64,000 bases of DNA from Streptomyces sp. Y2F8-2 (GTDB lineage Bacteria; Actinomycetota; Actinomycetes; Streptomycetales; Streptomycetaceae). This document shows positions 17,641 through 25,122 of the stretch, in pieces. The notes under the pieces were generated by a model. That model searched no databases. It worked only from the letters and a program-made list of their open reading frames with translations, and had not been told where the DNA came from. The stretch lies in contig NZ_BNGS01000001.1 of assembly GCF_014905555.1 (NCBI RefSeq), positions 372,001-436,000 on the forward strand, read 5' to 3'. The number at the start of each line of letters is the position of its first letter. Position 1 is the stretch's first letter. Both the position numbers and the translations under genes were made by a program.

Positions 17641-18441
17641 GTGCTCGTCCTGTTGCCGCCCTCCGAAGGCAAGGCGCCCTCCGGACGCGGTGCCCCGCTG
17701 AAGCTGGAGTCGCTGTCCCTGCCGGGGCTGACCGCCGCGCGGGAGGCCGTGCTCGGGGAACTCGTCGAGCTGTGTACGGGGGACGTGGAGAAGGCGAGCC
17801 AGGTGCTCGGACTCAGCGAGGGACTGCGCGGCGAGGTCGCGAAGAACGCCGGGCTGCCGACGGCAGGAGCGCGGCCCGCCGGGGAGATCTACACCGGTGT
17901 GCTGTACGACGCCTTGGACCTGGCCTCCCTGGACACTGCCACCAAGCGGCGCGCGGCCAGGTCGCTGCTCGTCTTCTCCGGGCTGTGGGGCGCCGTCCGC
18001 GTCACGGACCGCATCCCCTCCTACCGCTGCTCGATGGGCGTGAAGCTGCCCGGGCTCGGGGCGCTCGGCGCGTACTGGCGGACGCCGATGGCCTCCGTCC
18101 TGCCCGAGGCGGCCGGCGACGGTCTGGTGCTCGACCTGCGGTCCTCCGCGTATGCGGCCGCATGGAAGCCGAAGGGCGAGGTGGCCGGGCGTACGGCGAC
18201 CGTGCGGGTGCTGCACTCCCAGGTCGTGGACGGGGTGGAGAAGCGGTCGGTCGTCAGCCACTTCAACAAGGCGACCAAGGGGCGGATCGTCCGCGCCCTG
18301 CTGACGGCCGGGGTCGCGCCCAAGGACCCGGCGGAGCTGGTCGAGGCGCTGCGGGACCTGGGGTACGTGGTGGAGGCCGAGGCGCCGGGCCGGGCGGGGA
18401 AGCCCTGGTCGTTGGACGTGGTGGTGACCGAGATCCACTGA
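17641..18441 (+). CDS. yaaA: YaaA family peroxide-stress protein (DUF328)
   Basis: A 266-residue cytoplasmic protein of the YaaA/UPF0246 family, linked in E. coli to lowering free iron and protecting DNA during hydrogen peroxide stress. It has the family's N-terminal LVLLPPSEGK and the central LLVFSGLWGAVRVTDRIPSYR and VSHFNKATKGRIVRAL. GTG 17641 is the start because AAGGAGAAG lies just upstream and homologues begin at this point; the frame is open further 5' without similarity. It is monocistronic, divergent from the TetR/DUF4260 unit, and may share that regulatory region. Confidence 0.9.
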   Translation: MLVLLPPSEGKAPSGRGAPLKLESLSLPGLTAAREAVLGELVELCTGDVEKASQVLGLSEGLRGEVAKNAGLPTAGARPAGEIYTGVLYDALDLASLDTATKRRAARSLLVFSGLWGAVRVTDRIPSYRCSMGVKLPGLGALGAYWRTPMASVLPEAAGDGLVLDLRSSAYAAAWKPKGEVAGRTATVRVLHSQVVDGVEKRSVVSHFNKATKGRIVRALLTAGVAPKDPAELVEALRDLGYVVEAEAPGRAGKPWSLDVVVTEIH

Positions 18442-18475
18442 TCGGCCACGCCCGGGCAGCGTGTGGCGTTGCAGC

Positions 18476-18497
18476 ATGCGCAATGGCCTTTGCGCAT
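18476..18497. promoter_or_regulatory. Perfect inverted repeat upstream of the KDPG aldolase gene
   Basis: The arms ATGCGCAA (18476-18483) and TTGCGCAT (18490-18497) are exact reverse complements separated by six bases and lie 29 bases before the aldolase start. A TTGCGCA-type dyad suggests an AsnC/Lrp- or GntR-class operator; no such regulator gene is adjacent. Confidence 0.6.
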
Positions 18498-18525
18498 GGT
18501 GTCATTCGTCGGCAGGATGACGGCC

Positions 18526-19218
18526 ATGACCTCGCCCCTGCCCTCGTCCCCTGCGCCGTCAGCCGCGCCCTGCGCCCATCCGGTGCTCGATCTCGCGCCC
18601 GTCGTCCCCGTGGTCGTCGTCCAGGACGTCGCCGACGCCGTGCCTCTCGCTCGGGCGCTCGTGGCCGGTGGGCTGCCCGCGATCGAGGTGACGCTGCGTA
18701 CCCCGGCCGGTCTTGAGGCGATCCGGGCGGTGTCGGGTGAGGTCGCGGGCGCGGTCGTCGGGGCCGGGACCGTCATCACGCCGGAGCAGGTGGCGGACTG
18801 CGTCGCGGCGGGTGCGCGTTTCCTGGTCAGCCCTGGGTGGACGGATGGGCTGCTGGCGGCGATGCAGGGCTCCGGGGTGCCGTTCCTGCCGGGGGTGTCG
18901 ACGGCTTCGGAGGTCGTGGCGCTCCTCGAGCGCGGCGTGCGGGAGATGAAGTTCTTCCCGGCGCAGGCGGCGGGTGGCACGGCGTTCCTGAAGTCGCTCG
19001 CCGGACCGCTCCCCCAGGCCCGCTTCTGCCCGACGGGCGGCATCGGACCGGCGAACGCCCCGGAGTACCTGGCCCTGCCCAACGTCGGCTGCGTCGGCGG
19101 TACCTGGATGGTCCCCGAGGACGCGATCGCCGGGCGGGACTGGGCGCGGATCGAGGGTCTCGCCCGGGCGGCGGCGGGGCTGTGGCGGCCGGTCAGCGCA
19201 GGTGCGACGTGTCGTTGA
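18526..19218 (+). CDS. eda: 2-keto-3-deoxy-6-phosphogluconate (KDPG/KHG) aldolase
   Basis: A 230-residue class I aldolase that splits KDPG to pyruvate and glyceraldehyde-3-phosphate, the last step of the Entner-Doudoroff route and of hexuronate breakdown. The (beta/alpha)8 barrel landmarks are present: VVVVQDVADAVPLARAL, IEVTLRTPAGLEAI with the catalytic-area Glu, GAGTVITPEQ, REMKFFPAQAAGG with the Schiff-base lysine, and CPTGGIGPANAPEYL. ATG 18526 has GGCAGGA upstream; ATG 18517 is possible but has no spaced binding site. The 3' end overlaps the convergent RNase H/phosphatase gene by 26 bases. Confidence 0.92.
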   Translation: MTSPLPSSPAPSAAPCAHPVLDLAPVVPVVVVQDVADAVPLARALVAGGLPAIEVTLRTPAGLEAIRAVSGEVAGAVVGAGTVITPEQVADCVAAGARFLVSPGWTDGLLAAMQGSGVPFLPGVSTASEVVALLERGVREMKFFPAQAAGGTAFLKSLAGPLPQARFCPTGGIGPANAPEYLALPNVGCVGGTWMVPEDAIAGRDWARIEGLARAAAGLWRPVSAGATCR

Positions 19219-20398
19219 GGAGGCGCAGGCTCGCGTTGCCGTCGGCGTAGTACGCCACCGCGGACAGGGACGCGGCGGACAGCTCCATGCGGAACAGGGC
19301 CTCGGGCGGTGCGCCGAGCGCGAGCCGGACCAGCGTCTTGACGGGCGTCACGTGGGAGACGACCAGGACGGTGCGGCCCGCGTGGGAGGCGAGCAGCTTG
19401 TCCCGCGCCACGGCGACCCGGCGGGCGACGGCCGCGAAGCTCTCACCGCCGCCGGTGGGTTGGGCCTCGGGGTCGGTCAGCCAGGCGTTCATGTCGTCGG
19501 GGTACCGCTCGCGGACCTCGCCGAAGGTGAGGCCCTCCCAGGCGCCGAAGTCGGTCTCGCGCAGTCCGTCCTCGATGCCGACCTCCAGCCCGAGGCGGGC
19601 TGCGACGACACCTGCAGTCTCACGACAACGGGCGAGAGGCGAGGAGACGACGGTCTGCACGGTCCCGCGTGCGGCCAGCACGCCGGCGACCAGTTCGGCC
19701 TGCCGTCGGCCGACCTCGGAGAGACCCGGGTCGCTGCCCCCACTGCCGGAGAACCGCTTCTGCGGGGTCAGCGGGGTCTCGCCGTGCCGCAGCAGTACGA
19801 AGGTGGTGGGGGCGCCGAGGTCGGGCGGCGGCGCGGAGGCGACATGACGAGCGGCCCGGATGTCGGCCGCCTCCCGCTCGGACGGGCCCACGGAAGCCTT
19901 CGCCGAACCCGCGGGAGCCTCTCGCCCGGGGCCCGTGGCGCCACCGGAAGCCGGCTCCGCCGTCGAACCGGACGGTTCCCAGCGCTCGCCCCGCGCCCCC
20001 GCGTCCATCGCCTCGTTGGCGAGACGGTCGGCGTGCTTGTTCTGCTCGCGCGGGATCCACTCGTAGGTGACCTGCTCGGGCGGGAAGACCGCGGCCGCCT
20101 CCACCGCCAGGGGTCTCATCGCCGGGTGCTTGATCTTCCAGCGGCCCGACATCTGCTCCACGACCAGCTTGGAGTCCATCCGCACCCGCACCCGCGCGCC
20201 CGGGTCCAGCTCGTGGGCCGCGCGCAGCCCGGCCAGCAGTCCCCGGTACTCGGCGACGTTGTTCGTGGCCGTGCCGATGAACTCGGCCCGTTCCGCGAGC
20301 GTCTCGCCGCTCGCCGCGTCGCGCACCACGGAGCCGTAGCCCGCGGGCCCCGGGTTGCCCCGGGAACCGCCGTCCGCCTCGACGATGAACTCCCGCAC
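19193..20398 (-). CDS. Bifunctional RNase H / acid phosphatase
   Basis: A 401-residue actinobacterial fusion. Residues 1-135 are a type I RNase H domain (VEADGGSRGNPGPAGYG with the first catalytic Asp at 9, NNVAEYRGLL, RMDSKLVVEQMSG, NKHADRLANEAM). A low-complexity linker (about 138-190) leads to a histidine-phosphatase domain beginning TFVLLRHGETPLTPQKRFSG. Mycobacterial Rv2228c has the same architecture and acts both on RNA:DNA hybrids and as a phosphatase on an alpha-ribazole-type substrate. The start is GTG 20398. It is the last gene of the Nif3 - zinc ribbon - RNase H operon, 43 bases after its neighbour. Confidence 0.95.
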   Translation of the reverse strand: MREFIVEADGGSRGNPGPAGYGSVVRDAASGETLAERAEFIGTATNNVAEYRGLLAGLRAAHELDPGARVRVRMDSKLVVEQMSGRWKIKHPAMRPLAVEAAAVFPPEQVTYEWIPREQNKHADRLANEAMDAGARGERWEPSGSTAEPASGGATGPGREAPAGSAKASVGPSEREAADIRAARHVASAPPPDLGAPTTFVLLRHGETPLTPQKRFSGSGGSDPGLSEVGRRQAELVAGVLAARGTVQTVVSSPLARCRETAGVVAARLGLEVGIEDGLRETDFGAWEGLTFGEVRERYPDDMNAWLTDPEAQPTGGGESFAAVARRVAVARDKLLASHAGRTVLVVSHVTPVKTLVRLALGAPPEALFRMELSAASLSAVAYYADGNASLRLLNDTSHLR

Positions 20399-20441
20399 GC
20401 CGTACGCCTCTTGTCGAACCTCTATGGCCTCTGGCCGCCTC

Positions 20442-21185
20442 TTACAGACCGGACTCCGCCGTGCGCACCAGGATCCGGCGGCAGTTCTCGCAGCGCACCA
20501 CCGTGTCGGGCGCGGCCTTGCGGATCTCGTTCAGCTCGGTGATCGCCAGTTCCTGCCGGCAGCCCTGGCAGGTGCGCTGGTACAGCTTGGCGGCGCCGAT
20601 ACCGCCCTGCTGCTCGCGCAGCTTGTCGTAGAGCTTGAGCAGGTCCGCCGGCACCGACGCCGAGACGACCTCGCGCTCCTTGGTCACCGACGCGACCTCG
20701 CCGTCGATCTCCTCGAAGGCGGCGTCCCGGCGCGCCGTCGCGTCGTCGATCTTCGACTGGACGGAGGCGACGCGCTCGGTCAGCTCCGCCACCCGCTCCT
20801 GCGCGGCCTCGCGGCGCTCCATCACCTCGAGGACGATGTCCTCCAGGTCGCCCTGCCGTTTGGCGAGCGAGGCGATCTCGTGCTGGAGGTTCTCCAGGTC
20901 CTTGGGCGAGGTGATCGCACCGGAGTCGAGGCGCTGCTGGTCGCGGGCGGCGCGCTGGCGCACCTGGTCGACGTCCTGCTCCGCCTTGGTCTGTTCGCGG
21001 GCGCAGTCGCTCTCCTCGGTCTGCGCGGCCACCAGCAGGTCGCGCAGCTGGACGTGGTCCTTGGTCAGGGCCTCGATCTCGGCGTGCTCGGGCAGGGACC
21101 TCCGCCGGTGAGCGAGCTGCTGGAGGCGTACGTCGAGGTCCTGGACGTCGAGGAGGCGGATCTGGTCGGCGGGCGCGGCGTTCAG
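20442..21185 (-). CDS. Zinc-ribbon coiled-coil protein (DUF164/CT398 type), apparently starting at CTG
   Basis: A 247-residue protein with a long antiparallel coiled coil (residues about 5-190, including QLAHRRRSLPEHAEIEALTK) and a C-terminal C4 zinc ribbon made of CQGC near the end of the coil and CENC 22 residues later. The family is thought to be a nucleic-acid or protein-complex adaptor next to RNase H and Nif3 genes. Family similarity begins at LNAAPADQIRLLDVQ, but the frame has no ATG, GTG or TTG between the TAG 20 bases upstream and GTG 21032, which would remove about 50 conserved residues. CTG 21185 overlaps the Nif3 stop (CTGA), imitating the usual ATGA junction, so CTG is the likely start. 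Confidence 0.85.
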   Translation of the reverse strand: MNAAPADQIRLLDVQDLDVRLQQLAHRRRSLPEHAEIEALTKDHVQLRDLLVAAQTEESDCAREQTKAEQDVDQVRQRAARDQQRLDSGAITSPKDLENLQHEIASLAKRQGDLEDIVLEVMERREAAQERVAELTERVASVQSKIDDATARRDAAFEEIDGEVASVTKEREVVSASVPADLLKLYDKLREQQGGIGAAKLYQRTCQGCRQELAITELNEIRKAAPDTVVRCENCRRILVRTAESGL

Positions 21186-22036
21186 TTTGGGGCTCCCGTT
21201 GAGCTAGAGGTGGTGGACGCCGCGTGGGCGGTCCAGGGGTCGGTGACCGTCTTGGAGACGTGGACGCGAAGGTCCCATCCGTGCCGGTCGGAGATCTCGT
21301 CGAGCTGGGCTGCGGCCAGCTCGCACCAGGGCCATTCGGTGGCCCAGTGCGCCGCGTCGAGCAGCGCGAGAGGACTGTGGGCGCGGGCTTCGGAGGCCGG
21401 GTGGTGGCGCAGGTCCGCGGTGAGGAAGGCGTCGACACCCGCCGCGCGGACCGCGTCGAAGAGGCTGTCGCCGGAGCCGCCGCTGACGGCGACCGTGTGC
21501 ACCACCGCCTCGGGGTCGCCGGCGACGCGGATGCCCTGCGCGGTGGCGGGCAGCCGCTCGGCGGCGCGGGCGGCCAGCTCGCGGACGGTCAGCGGGTGGT
21601 CCAGCTCGCAGACGCGGCCGAGGCCCCGCCGGCCTTCCGGGTCGGTGGCGTCCGGCACCAGGGGGCGTGCGACCCTGAGGTCCAGCGCGCCGGCCAGCGC
21701 GTCGCTGACGCCGGGGTCGGCGGTGTCGGCGTTGGTGTGGGCGACGTGCAGCGCGATGTCGTTCTTGATCAGGGTGTGCACGACACGGCCCTTGAAGGTG
21801 GAAGCCGCCACCGTCGTCGTACCGCGCAGATAGAGCGGGTGGTGGGTGACCAGCAGGTCGGCGCCCAGCTTCACCGCCTCGTCGACGATCTCCTGGACGG
21901 GGTCGACGGCGAAGAGAACCCGGGAGACCTCCTGGTCCGGGTCGCCGACGACCGTGCCGACCGCGTCCCAGGACTCGGCCCGCTCGGCGGGCCACAGGTT
22001 CTCCAGCGCGGCGATGACTTCAGACAGACGGGGCAC
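21182..22036 (-). CDS. Nif3-like dinuclear metal centre protein (GTP cyclohydrolase I type 2 family)
   Basis: A 284-residue Nif3 family protein, forming toroidal hexamers with a two-metal site; the physiological reaction is not settled. Metal-binding motifs are visible: LLVTHHPLYLRG near residue 70, HTNADTA near 107 and a C-terminal HWATEWPWCELAA region. GTG 22036 (VPRLSEVIAALENLWPAERA) is preferred because homologues begin there; the frame extends to ATG 22072 with 12 unconserved residues. The TGA stop shares bases with the CTG start of the zinc-ribbon gene, indicating coupled translation in this conserved actinobacterial operon. Confidence 0.9.
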   Translation of the reverse strand: MPRLSEVIAALENLWPAERAESWDAVGTVVGDPDQEVSRVLFAVDPVQEIVDEAVKLGADLLVTHHPLYLRGTTTVAASTFKGRVVHTLIKNDIALHVAHTNADTADPGVSDALAGALDLRVARPLVPDATDPEGRRGLGRVCELDHPLTVRELAARAAERLPATAQGIRVAGDPEAVVHTVAVSGGSGDSLFDAVRAAGVDAFLTADLRHHPASEARAHSPLALLDAAHWATEWPWCELAAAQLDEISDRHGWDLRVHVSKTVTDPWTAHAASTTSSSTGAPN

Positions 22037-22377
22037 GGGGAAAAGGCTACCTGGCCCGGGGCGGTGACCCATCGGTCGCGGGTCGTTCCGGCGGGCAGGC
22101 GGGAGCGGCTCGTACGATCCGGCCTCCCGGACGTACGAGCCGGCTCCCCGTCCAGACGTCCTCCAGACGTCGTCCGGCCGTCGTCCAGTCGTCGTCCCGG
22201 TCGCCGTCCGGTCGTGCTGAGGTGGTGAGTTGGCCGCACGCGCGCCCCCTTGTGCAGCACAACCGCCCCCGTTTATTCACAGGAATCCCCGCACCGACAC
22301 CCTTACGTGTGAAGCGACGGCCGGGGGATGTCACGCCTGTGCGTACGAAAACTAGCTTCGTCGCCGGAGGTGACCGA
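22037..22377. other. Intergenic region with short CGTCC-type repeats
   Basis: This divergent region between nif3 and the hypothetical gene at 22378 contains a run of imperfect repeats of the type CGTCCAG/CGTCCGG at about 22150-22210. No start or conserved frame covers it. The less GC-rich stretch at 22255-22310 (GTTTATTCACAGG and neighbours) probably holds the promoter of the plus-strand gene. Confidence 0.5.
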
Positions 22378-23697
22378 ATGATGACGGCCTGTGCCTTCAC
22401 ATCCGCCACGGCGAACGGCCCCGAAGGGGCGCCCGGGCCCGGATGCGTGATCACCGCGGACGGTTCCTACGCGGCGCGTCTCGCTCTGGACGGCGCGTCC
22501 TGGTACCCGGAGCGCTGGACCCTGGACGGCCCGGAACCGTACGCCGTACCGCTGCCCGTCAACCAGCCCGAGGAGCCCGGCACCGAAGTGCAGCCGTTGG
22601 CCGACGGACGGGTGCTCGTCCACCGCGTCGCGGCCCGGCGGCGGCACACGTTCTCGCTGCTGTACCCGACCGGGCCGGGGACCGGGGAGCGGCTGCTGGG
22701 CGCGGTGGAGTGCCCCGCGGAGGAGACTCGGCTGCGGCTGCTGCCGCCCGCGCCGACGGGGGACCGCGCGTTCGCCCTGGAGGTGGGTGCGGGGACGAGC
22801 GCGGTGTGGCTGGTGGCGGGCGGCGCCAGGGGGCCCGAGCGGGTGGCCGAGGTGCCGGGCCGGTGCTCGGGCGGGGTGTGGCTGGACCGCACGGGCCGGT
22901 TGCTGGCCGTGGACCGTACGCCGCCGGACGGGGGTCCCACCAAGACCGTGGTGGTCGATCTGGAGCGGGACGGCGAGGTGTCGCCACTGCTGCAGATCGC
23001 GGACGGCAGCAACGACCGGCTGCTGCTCGCCGACGCGGACAGCGGCCTGCTGCTGATCCGCTCGGACGCGCCCTCACCGGGCCAGGAGCGGCTCGGCTGG
23101 GGTGTGTTGGGGAGCACGCTGCCGGTGCGTTTCCCCGAGTGCCTGCGACTGGACCGCCCGACGACGCCGTTCGCCATTCAGCCGGGGCAGGCGTTGACAC
23201 CGGAGAGCTGCGCGGTGGCGCTGCGCATCGACGGGCCGGCCGGCAGTTGGGTCGGGGTGTGGCGCCCCGCGGACCGCCGGGTGCACCAACTCGCCGCACC
23301 CACCGGGTGGTTGGCGGGGGCCGGGCTGTGGACGCGGGACGGGGTGCTGCGGCTGCCGTACGCGACGGGTGCCGTGCGGTGCGCGGTGGCGCTGCTGGAG
23401 GTGCCCGGCGCGACGGTCGCCGCATCGGCCCGGGAGACGGGCGCCGCGATGGCCCGGGAGACGGATGAACGGCCGGTCCCGGTGCCCCCGGAGCCGTCCG
23501 TGACGCGACCGGTCACGTTGCAGCAGGCGCTGTCGCCACGGCGCGCCGAGGCGGCCCCGGCCCCCCTCGTGTGGATCCGCAAGAGACAGGCACCGGTGGG
23601 GAATAAGGACGGGTCTCCTGGGCACGCGCAGGGCCAGGGCGGCAGCCGCAGCACGACACCCCCGGCCCCCGGCACGGCTGTCGTTGCCGCCCGTTAG
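22378..23697 (+). CDS. Hypothetical protein, probable beta-rich (propeller-like) cytoplasmic protein
   Basis: A 439-residue protein with no named domain I can assign. There is no signal peptide or membrane segment. Alternating short hydrophobic strands and turns, such as GRVLVHRVAARRRHTFSLL, GGVWLDRTGRLLAVD, TKTVVVDLERDGEV and ADSGLLLIRSD, look like blades of a WD40/beta-propeller fold; this is structural inference only. The last 75 residues are Pro, Ala and Arg rich and probably disordered. ATGATG at 22378 follows GGAGGTGA, an excellent ribosome binding site, so the upstream extension to 22222 is rejected. Confidence 0.75.
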   Translation: MMTACAFTSATANGPEGAPGPGCVITADGSYAARLALDGASWYPERWTLDGPEPYAVPLPVNQPEEPGTEVQPLADGRVLVHRVAARRRHTFSLLYPTGPGTGERLLGAVECPAEETRLRLLPPAPTGDRAFALEVGAGTSAVWLVAGGARGPERVAEVPGRCSGGVWLDRTGRLLAVDRTPPDGGPTKTVVVDLERDGEVSPLLQIADGSNDRLLLADADSGLLLIRSDAPSPGQERLGWGVLGSTLPVRFPECLRLDRPTTPFAIQPGQALTPESCAVALRIDGPAGSWVGVWRPADRRVHQLAAPTGWLAGAGLWTRDGVLRLPYATGAVRCAVALLEVPGATVAASARETGAAMARETDERPVPVPPEPSVTRPVTLQQALSPRRAEAAPAPLVWIRKRQAPVGNKDGSPGHAQGQGGSRSTTPPAPGTAVVAAR

Positions 23698-23747
23698 ACT
23701 CGCCCGGCTGTACGAACGATCATGTTGTGACGGGGTGGACACTTCCG

Positions 23748-23912
23748 ATGAACGACACCAGCACCACACAGCCTCTGTCTGCCGAGGCCCAGGAGATCCC
23801 GGGGCACGGCAAGCACCGCGGTCCGGTCTCCGCCGAGGACCACGAGGCGGCGCCGCACGGACGGCACCGCAAGCCGTCCGGCCAGCAGCAACAGGCTGGC
23901 ACAGCGGCCTGA
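23748..23912 (+). CDS. Small hydrophilic protein, 54 aa, unknown function
   Basis: ATG 23748 starts a 54-residue His, Gln, Glu and Gly rich peptide (MNDTSTTQPLSAEAQEIPGH) with the repeated pattern GHGKHRGPVSAED / PHGRHRKPSG. GGGGTGGAC lies upstream as binding site and a strong terminator follows 66 bases after the stop. Similar tiny charged proteins occur widely in Streptomyces genomes, but I know no function. The repeated GxHR elements could bind metal or nucleic acid; that is speculation. Confidence 0.6.
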   Translation: MNDTSTTQPLSAEAQEIPGHGKHRGPVSAEDHEAAPHGRHRKPSGQQQQAGTAA

Positions 23913-23977
23913 ACCGCCTCCGCTGCGTGATGTGAGGTCCGGCAGCCGCCGTACCCCGCCGGCTGCCGGGTCTCTTC

Positions 23978-24008
23978 GGCCCCGCCCGTCGCCGCGACGG
24001 GCGGGGCC
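23978..24008. terminator. Terminator hairpin downstream of the small-protein gene
   Basis: A perfect 14-bp stem (GGCCCCGCCCGTCG, 23978-23991, and its complement at 23995-24008) closes a three-base loop and is followed by TTGTAT. The 3' arm plus GTTGTAT is repeated once immediately after (GGGCGGGGCCGTTGTAT), giving a second weaker T-rich end. Confidence 0.85.
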
Positions 24009-24115
24009 GTTGTATACGGGCGGGGCCGTTGTATGACGGGAAAAGTCGCCCCCACGACGGGAGAGGTCCCCCCACGACGGTAGACGTCGTCGCACGGCGC
24101 CCTCACCCGACCCCT

Positions 24116-25111
24116 TCAGCGATCCCCCGACGCCCCCTCGTGCCGCAGCCCCAGCACCTCCACCGCCGCGAACGTCTCTCCCCGCGGCCGCTCGGCGTAG
24201 TGCGGGGTGAGCAGTGCGTCGAGTTCGTCGTATGTGAAGGCGTCCTGCTTGGTGTCGAACTTCACCCCGACCCGTGGCCGTTCGACGATCGCCACCATGC
24301 CGCCGTGCACGACGAGGAGCTGCCCGTTGACCTGCGCGGCGGCGGGTGAGGCCAGATAGCCGACGAGGGGGGCGACATGCTCGGGCGCGAGCGGGTCCAG
24401 GCCGTCGTCCGGTGGTTCCGAGCCGGCGAACACGTCCTCGGTCATACGGGTCCGGGCGCGCGGGCAGATCACGTTCGCGGTGACGCCGTACTTGGCGAGG
24501 GCGAGCGCCGTCGACGTGGTGAGGCCGACGATTCCGCCCTTGGCCGCCGCGTAGTTGGGCTGCCCGGCCGAGCCCGCCAGGAACGCCTCCGAGGACGTGT
24601 TGACGATCCGCCCGTACACCGGCCCGCCCTCCGCCTTCGAGCGGGCCCGCCAGTGCGCGGCGGCGAAGCGGGTGGTGTTGAAGTGGCCTTTGAGGTGGAC
24701 CCGGATCACCGCGTCCCACTCCTCCTCGGACATGGAGAAGACCATGCGGTCGCGCAGGATGCCCGCGTTGTTGACGAGGATGTCGAGCTTGCCGAACTCC
24801 TCGACGGCCGACTCGACCAGCACACGGGCCTGTTCGAAGTCGGACACGTCCCCGTCGTGGGCGAAGGCCCGGCCGCCGGCCGCGCGGATCTCGGCGGCGA
24901 CCGTCTCGGCGGGGGTTGTGGAGGCCTCCCCGGAGCCTCCCCCAAGCTCGCGGCTTCGCTCGAGCAGGGTGGACCCCCATCGCCCCGGCTGCCCGTGGTC
25001 GTTGACGACGACGGCCGCGCCGAGCCGGGCGACTTCCAGCGCCTCGGCCCGGCCGATTCCGCGTCCGGCGCCGGTGACGATCGCGGACAGCCCCTCAAGT
25101 GGCAGTGACAT
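24116..25111 (-). CDS. SDR-family oxidoreductase of the steroid/acyl-CoA beta-oxidation type
   Basis: A 331-residue short-chain dehydrogenase. The N-terminus has the nucleotide-binding VTGAGRGIGRAEALEVARLG, the mid-region NNAGILRD, and the catalytic Ser/Tyr/Lys set in IVNTSSEAFLAGSAGQPNYA followed by AAKGG. Length and the VVVND motif match the 17-beta-HSD4 / mycobacterial Rv3548c-like hydroxyacyl-CoA dehydrogenases. A segment after VVVNDHGQPGRW (WGSTLLERSRELGGGSG) is encoded by a dispersed palindromic element (24936-24979) and looks like an in-frame insertion in the usual short D-G-S-G loop. ATG 25111 is used; the 45-residue upstream extension overlaps the dehydrogenase gene. It is third in a run with the alcohol dehydrogenase and MaoC hydratase. 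Confidence 0.88.
   Translation of the reverse strand: MSLPLEGLSAIVTGAGRGIGRAEALEVARLGAAVVVNDHGQPGRWGSTLLERSRELGGGSGEASTTPAETVAAEIRAAGGRAFAHDGDVSDFEQARVLVESAVEEFGKLDILVNNAGILRDRMVFSMSEEEWDAVIRVHLKGHFNTTRFAAAHWRARSKAEGGPVYGRIVNTSSEAFLAGSAGQPNYAAAKGGIVGLTTSTALALAKYGVTANVICPRARTRMTEDVFAGSEPPDDGLDPLAPEHVAPLVGYLASPAAAQVNGQLLVVHGGMVAIVERPRVGVKFDTKQDAFTYDELDALLTPHYAERPRGETFAAVEVLGLRHEGASGDR
24936..24979. repeat. Dispersed GC-rich palindromic element inside the SDR coding region
   Basis: The plus strand reads CCTCCCCCAAGCTCGCGGC, then TTCGCTCGAGCAGGG and TGGACCCCCA. It matches the element at 42997-43041 nearly base for base, and the two shorter copies at 39165-39230. In the host gene (minus strand) it encodes WGSTLLERSRELGGG without shifting the frame. 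Confidence 0.85.
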
Positions 25112-25122
25112 GCGTCGCGTCC

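Noticed and set aside
21033..21185. Frameshift in the zinc-ribbon gene
   Set aside because: The conserved N-terminus is in the same frame as the rest; only a standard start codon is missing, so CTG initiation explains it better.
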